A stretch of 9,268 nucleotides of DNA, from assembly GCA_007117945.1 (NCBI GenBank), contig SKTN01000147.1:1-9268 (forward strand), given 5' to 3'. Of this stretch, positions 6,478 through 9,268 are shown piece by piece. The stretch's first letter is position 1, and every line of letters begins with the position of its first letter. This DNA comes from Nitriliruptoraceae bacterium. GTDB taxonomy: Bacteria > Actinomycetota > Nitriliruptoria > Nitriliruptorales > Nitriliruptoraceae. The position numbers and the translations under genes were made by a program. The notes beneath the pieces were generated by a model. That model saw only the letters and a program-made list of their open reading frames with translations. It was not told where the DNA came from and did not search any database.

Positions 6478-7599
6478 TCACGAGACCGCTCCGACCTCCT
6501 GCAGTAGCTGCAGGGTGCCCTGCAGGTCCTCGAGGTTGGACAGGTCCACGTCCGGCGGGTCGATCTCCTCGAGGGTCGGCAGCTCGGGAGCGTCCACACC
6601 GGGCACCACCGGGAACTCCACGGTGTCGGCGTTCTGGCCGAAGAAGTCCTGCACGTCCTCGCTGAGGAGGTAGCGCACCAGTTCGAAGGCCGCGTCCGGC
6701 TGGTCGCTGGAGGCCAGCACCCCCATCCCGGCGATGTTGACCAACCCACCGATGTCACCGGGCAGGAAGTGGTTGGCCACGGGGAAGTCGGGGTCCTCCG
6801 CCAGGAAGCGGAACAGGTAGTAGTGGTTGGTGATGCCGACCTCGACCTCACCGCGGCCGATCCCCTCGACGATGGCGGTGTTGTTCTGGAACTCCACGGC
6901 ACCGTTGGCGATCATGCCCTCGAGCCACTCGCGGGCGACGTCCTCGCCCTCGATCACGCGCAGCGCGGTCACGAAGGCCTGGAAGGAACCGTTGGTGGGT
7001 GCCCAGCCGACCCGGCCCTCCCACTCGGGCTCAGCGAGATCGAGGATCGAGTCGGGCAGCTCGGCCGTCTCGACCAGATCGGTGTTGTAGGCGAGGACAC
7101 GCACACGCCCGGTGGTGCCCGTCCACTGACCCTCACGTGAGCGGAAGGCGGGCTCCACGGTGTCGAGGATGTCCTCGGGCAGCTCGGTCAGCAGCCCCTG
7201 GTCCTGCAGGGCCCCGAGCGCGCCGGCGTCCTGGCCGAAGTAGATGTCCGCCGGGCTGGCATCGCCCTCCTCGACGATCGTGGCCGCGAGCTCCGCGGTG
7301 TCGCCGTAGCGGACCTCCACCTCGATGCCCGTGGCGGCCTCGAAGTCATCGAAGATGAACCCGACGAAGTCCTCGTTGCGGCCGGAGTACACGGTGATGG
7401 GACCCTCGGCGGTGACCTCGGCCTCCTCGGCCTCCTCCTCCCCGACGTCGTCGGCGGGATCGGTGTCCCCGGCGATGGTGTCGTCGACCGCCGCATCGGG
7501 TTCGGTGGCCGGGTCCTCCTCGGCGCCGCAGGCCACGGCCAGCAACGCGACGGCGGCGACGGCGGCGAGCAGCCGGCCGCGGGTGGTCAGTGTGCGCAC
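6478..7599 (-). CDS. fbpA: Ferric-iron ABC transporter substrate-binding lipoprotein (FbpA-like)
   Basis: Secreted, lipid-anchored Fe3+-binding protein of 373 aa, receptor subunit of the importer. The GTG at 7599 is chosen because GGAGG lies eight bases upstream and it gives a compact signal peptide: basic VRTLTTRGR, a hydrophobic core, and lipobox AVAC (Cys24). The frame stays open to about 7827, but that part would put 76 residues ahead of the signal. After Cys24 comes a strongly acidic linker rich in Asp and Glu (about 27-65), then the type-2 periplasmic-binding fold from EGPITVYSGRNEDF (65-78). The iron-liganding tyrosine pair of FbpA proteins is visible as ITNHYYLFR (Tyr260-Tyr261). Other family-like stretches are PADIYFGQDAGALG (116-129) and LAYNTDLV (169-176). 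The gene precedes the permease gene in one transcription unit, below a promoter overlapping an iron box. Confidence 0.9.
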   Translation of the reverse strand: MRTLTTRGRLLAAVAAVALLAVACGAEEDPATEPDAAVDDTIAGDTDPADDVGEEEAEEAEVTAEGPITVYSGRNEDFVGFIFDDFEAATGIEVEVRYGDTAELAATIVEEGDASPADIYFGQDAGALGALQDQGLLTELPEDILDTVEPAFRSREGQWTGTTGRVRVLAYNTDLVETAELPDSILDLAEPEWEGRVGWAPTNGSFQAFVTALRVIEGEDVAREWLEGMIANGAVEFQNNTAIVEGIGRGEVEVGITNHYYLFRFLAEDPDFPVANHFLPGDIGGLVNIAGMGVLASSDQPDAAFELVRYLLSEDVQDFFGQNADTVEFPVVPGVDAPELPTLEEIDPPDVDLSNLEDLQGTLQLLQEVGAVS

Positions 7600-7762
7600 G
7601 TTCTCTACCTCCAGGCGGGAACTCACCGCCCACGATCGGGAGCTGGGACGAGGCCGGCGGGCCTCTCGGTCGGTACCGGGAGCCGGCGTTCGGGCGCACT
7701 CCTCGCGGAGCGATCCGGTCCGGGTGGCGGTCCCTCGCGCCGGCACCACCGCGGTGCGAAGC

Positions 7763-7781
7763 TTAGGTGAGCCTAACCTCA
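7763..7781. promoter_or_regulatory. Iron box 1 (DtxR/IdeR-type operator), proximal to the binding-protein gene
   Basis: TTAGGTGAGCCTAACCTCA matches the consensus TWAGGTTAGSCTAACCTWA at about 17 of 19 positions and is the best of the three boxes in this window. It covers the predicted -10 of the binding-protein promoter, so metal-loaded repressor bound here should block import gene expression when iron is sufficient. Confidence 0.82.
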
Positions 7782-7799
7782 ACCAGACAACCCTGTCCA
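7770..7799 (-). promoter_or_regulatory. Predicted sigma-70-type promoter of the binding-protein/permease operon
   Basis: On the minus strand, -35 TGGACA (7799-7794, five of six consensus bases) and -10 TAGGCT (7775-7770) are separated by 18 bases. The -10 lies inside the proximal iron box, the classical placement for DtxR repression. Transcription would start near 7760, leaving a leader of about 160 bases before the GTG at 7599, in which I see no known riboswitch. Confidence 0.45.
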
Positions 7800-7805
7800 C
7801 ATCGC

Positions 7806-7824
7806 TCAGGTTAGGCTCACTTGA
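7806..7824. promoter_or_regulatory. Iron box 2 (DtxR/IdeR-type operator), 43 bp from box 1
   Basis: TCAGGTTAGGCTCACTTGA matches the consensus at about 15 of 19 positions. Its centre is 43 bp from that of box 1, close to four helical turns, so both sites face the same side of the DNA. It lies just upstream of the predicted -35 of the binding-protein promoter and may strengthen repression there, or may act on a rightward promoter toward the isocitrate dehydrogenase gene. The remainder of 7600-8001 shows no gene and no other clear element. Confidence 0.68.
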
Positions 7825-8001
7825 CACCGATGCGCGGGGCCGAGGGTCCCTTCCGGGCCGGGCAGTCAGGCCCCGTCGACGCCCCGGACGACTGCGGACC
7901 GCACGCGCACGTCGAGTAGCGTGTCAGACCCCACGTCCGTGGCGTGCCCACCGACGTCGGGGACCCGACCGTGACCGCCGCCGACAGGGATCAGACCACC
8001 G

Positions 8002-9268
8002 ATGAGCAGGATCATCTACACCTACACCGACGAGGCACCGGCCCTGGCGACGGAGTCGCTGCAGCCCGTGCTCGACGCCTTCGCCGGCGCCGCCGGGGTC
8101 GACGTGGAGACCTGGGACATCTCCCTGGCGGGACGCATCCTGGCGGTGTTCCCCGACCACCTCGCGGCCGACCAGCGCGTGCAGGACGCCCTCAGCGAGC
8201 TCGGTGAGCTGGCCAAGCGGCCCGAGGCCAACATCATCAAGCTGCCCAACATCTCCGCCTCCATCCCCCAGCTCAAGGCGGCGATCGCCGAGCTACAGGC
8301 GGCCGGCTACGCCGTCCCCGACTACCCGGAGGAGGCGGCCGACGACGCCCAGGCGGAGATCAAGGCGCGCTACGACGCCGTCAAGGGCAGCGCCGTCAAC
8401 CCCGTGCTCCGCGAGGGCAACTCCGACCGGCGCGCACCCGCGGCCGTCAAGGCCTACGCCCGCAAGTACCCCCACCGCATGGGCGAGTGGTCGGCAGACT
8501 CCCCCGCCCACGTCGCCACGATGTCGCACGGCGACTTCCGCTCCAGCGAGCGCTCGGTGACGGTGCCGGCCGGCACCGACGTGGCCATCGAGCACGTCGA
8601 CGCGGGTGGCGAGGTGACCGTGCTCAAGGCCTCCACGCCCCTCGAGGCCGGTGAGATCATCGACGCCGCCGTGCTGTCCAAGGACGCCCTGACCAGCTTC
8701 CTCGCCGAGCAGGTCGCCGACGCCCGCGACAAGGGCGTGCTGTTCTCCGTGCACCTCAAGGCCACGATGATGAAGGTCAGCGACCCCATCATCTTCGGCC
8801 ACGCCGTCCGTGCCTACTACGCCGAGGTGTTCGCCACGCACGCCGAGGCCCTCGCCTCGGTCGGGGTCAGCGCCAACGACGGCATGGCGAGCCTCGAGAA
8901 GGCGATCCAGGACCTCGACGAGGACACCCGCAGCGCCATCGAGGCCGACATCGCCGCCGCCTACGAGACCGGACCGGACCTCGCCCAGGTGGACTCCAGC
9001 CGCGGGATCACCAACCTGCACGTGCCTTCGGACGTGATCATCGACGCCTCCATGCCCGTGGTGGTGCGCGACTCCGGGATGATGTGGAACGCCGACGACG
9101 CCCAGCAGCCGGCCAAGTGCGTCATCCCCGACTCCTCCTACGCGGCCCTGTACGGGGAGACCATCGAGTTCTGCAAGGCCAACGGCGCCTTCGACCCCAC
9201 CACCATGGGCAGCGTGCCCAACGTCGGGCTGATGGCCCGCAAGGCCGAGGAGTACGGCTCCCACGACA
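8002..9268 (+). CDS. icd: Monomeric NADP-dependent isocitrate dehydrogenase (5' part, cut by window end)
   Basis: TCA-cycle enzyme that oxidatively decarboxylates isocitrate to 2-oxoglutarate with NADP+. The window holds 422 codons plus one base; the monomeric family is about 740 aa, so roughly 57% is present, with no stop codon before the edge. The protein aligns by recall almost end to end with the Corynebacterium glutamicum enzyme. Shared segments include DISLAGRILAVFP (39-51), EANIIKLPNISASIPQLKAA (75-94), KGSAVNPVLREGNSDRRAP (128-146, substrate-binding segment), HRMGEWSADS (158-167), HLKATMMKVSDPIIFGH (251-267), GITNLHVPSDVIIDASMP (335-352) and TTMGSVPNVGLM (400-411). The ATG at 8002 matches the family N-terminus (MSRIIYTYTDEAP); a weak GGGA lies 11 bases upstream. 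It diverges from the iron-binding-protein gene across a 402-bp gap holding two iron boxes. Cytosolic. Confidence 0.97.
   Translation, partial: MSRIIYTYTDEAPALATESLQPVLDAFAGAAGVDVETWDISLAGRILAVFPDHLAADQRVQDALSELGELAKRPEANIIKLPNISASIPQLKAAIAELQAAGYAVPDYPEEAADDAQAEIKARYDAVKGSAVNPVLREGNSDRRAPAAVKAYARKYPHRMGEWSADSPAHVATMSHGDFRSSERSVTVPAGTDVAIEHVDAGGEVTVLKASTPLEAGEIIDAAVLSKDALTSFLAEQVADARDKGVLFSVHLKATMMKVSDPIIFGHAVRAYYAEVFATHAEALASVGVSANDGMASLEKAIQDLDEDTRSAIEADIAAAYETGPDLAQVDSSRGITNLHVPSDVIIDASMPVVVRDSGMMWNADDAQQPAKCVIPDSSYAALYGETIEFCKANGAFDPTTMGSVPNVGLMARKAEEYGSHD

Noticed and set aside
7821..7826. Plus-strand TTGACA as a -35 for the isocitrate dehydrogenase gene
   Set aside because: It is a perfect hexamer, but there is no -10-like sequence 16-19 bases downstream, so I do not call a promoter.
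7600..7827. An N-terminal extension of the iron-binding lipoprotein up to a GTG at 7827
   Set aside because: It would place 76 residues before the signal peptide and run through the iron box and promoter. The GTG at 7599 has an excellent ribosome binding site.
8293..9264. A long antisense frame opposite the isocitrate dehydrogenase gene
   Set aside because: The plus-strand frame is a near-certain monomeric isocitrate dehydrogenase. The antisense translation is Val/Gly/His-rich low complexity.

Overview
This is a GC-rich window (codon third positions almost all G or C) with GTG starts, actinobacterial lipoprotein signals, a DtxR-family metalloregulator with IdeR/DtxR-type 'iron boxes', and a monomeric NADP isocitrate dehydrogenase very like the corynebacterial enzyme. 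It fits an actinomycete or a deep-branching actinobacterial lineage. I cannot name a genus from the sequence.

Layout, left to right. (1) 70-768, minus: a membrane-anchored TlpA/ResA-type thioredoxin lipoprotein. (2) 769-1109: a non-coding gap with a 23-bp perfect hairpin and a degenerate second copy 72 bp away, probably 3' termination signals of the next gene. (3) 1110-2524, minus: a two-gene operon, a GroES-like Cpn10 protein followed by a HisC-type aminotransferase, joined by a GTGA stop/start overlap. (4) 2629-3414, minus: a DtxR-family metal-dependent repressor with an altered primary metal site. (5) 3415-3608: a divergent promoter region with one iron box. (6) 3609-4703, plus: an FbpC-type ferric-iron ABC ATPase. 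(7) 4773-7599, minus: a fused 12-TM FbpB permease and an FbpA-like ferric-iron-binding lipoprotein, convergent with the ATPase. (8) 7600-8001: a divergent intergenic region with two iron boxes. (9) 8002 to the window end, plus: the first ~422 residues of monomeric isocitrate dehydrogenase.

The centre of the window is a complete ferric-iron importer (FbpA-, FbpB- and FbpC-like) split over two opposite-strand transcription units that converge tail to tail. Each unit has its own DtxR-type operator, and a DtxR-like regulator is transcribed divergently from the ATPase. The natural reading is an iron-repressed uptake locus with a local regulator. The importer takes Fe3+ from the lipoprotein, passes it through the permease, and is powered by the ATPase. 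TlpA, HisC, Cpn10 and isocitrate dehydrogenase are housekeeping-type neighbours with no evident role in iron import.

I see no CRISPR array, tRNA, rRNA, insertion sequence or phage gene, and no clearly new biological system. The unusual points are the split importer with three iron boxes, the regulator's metal-site substitutions, the duplicated hairpin element, a strong hairpin between the binding-protein and permease genes, and the coupled Cpn10-like/HisC pair.
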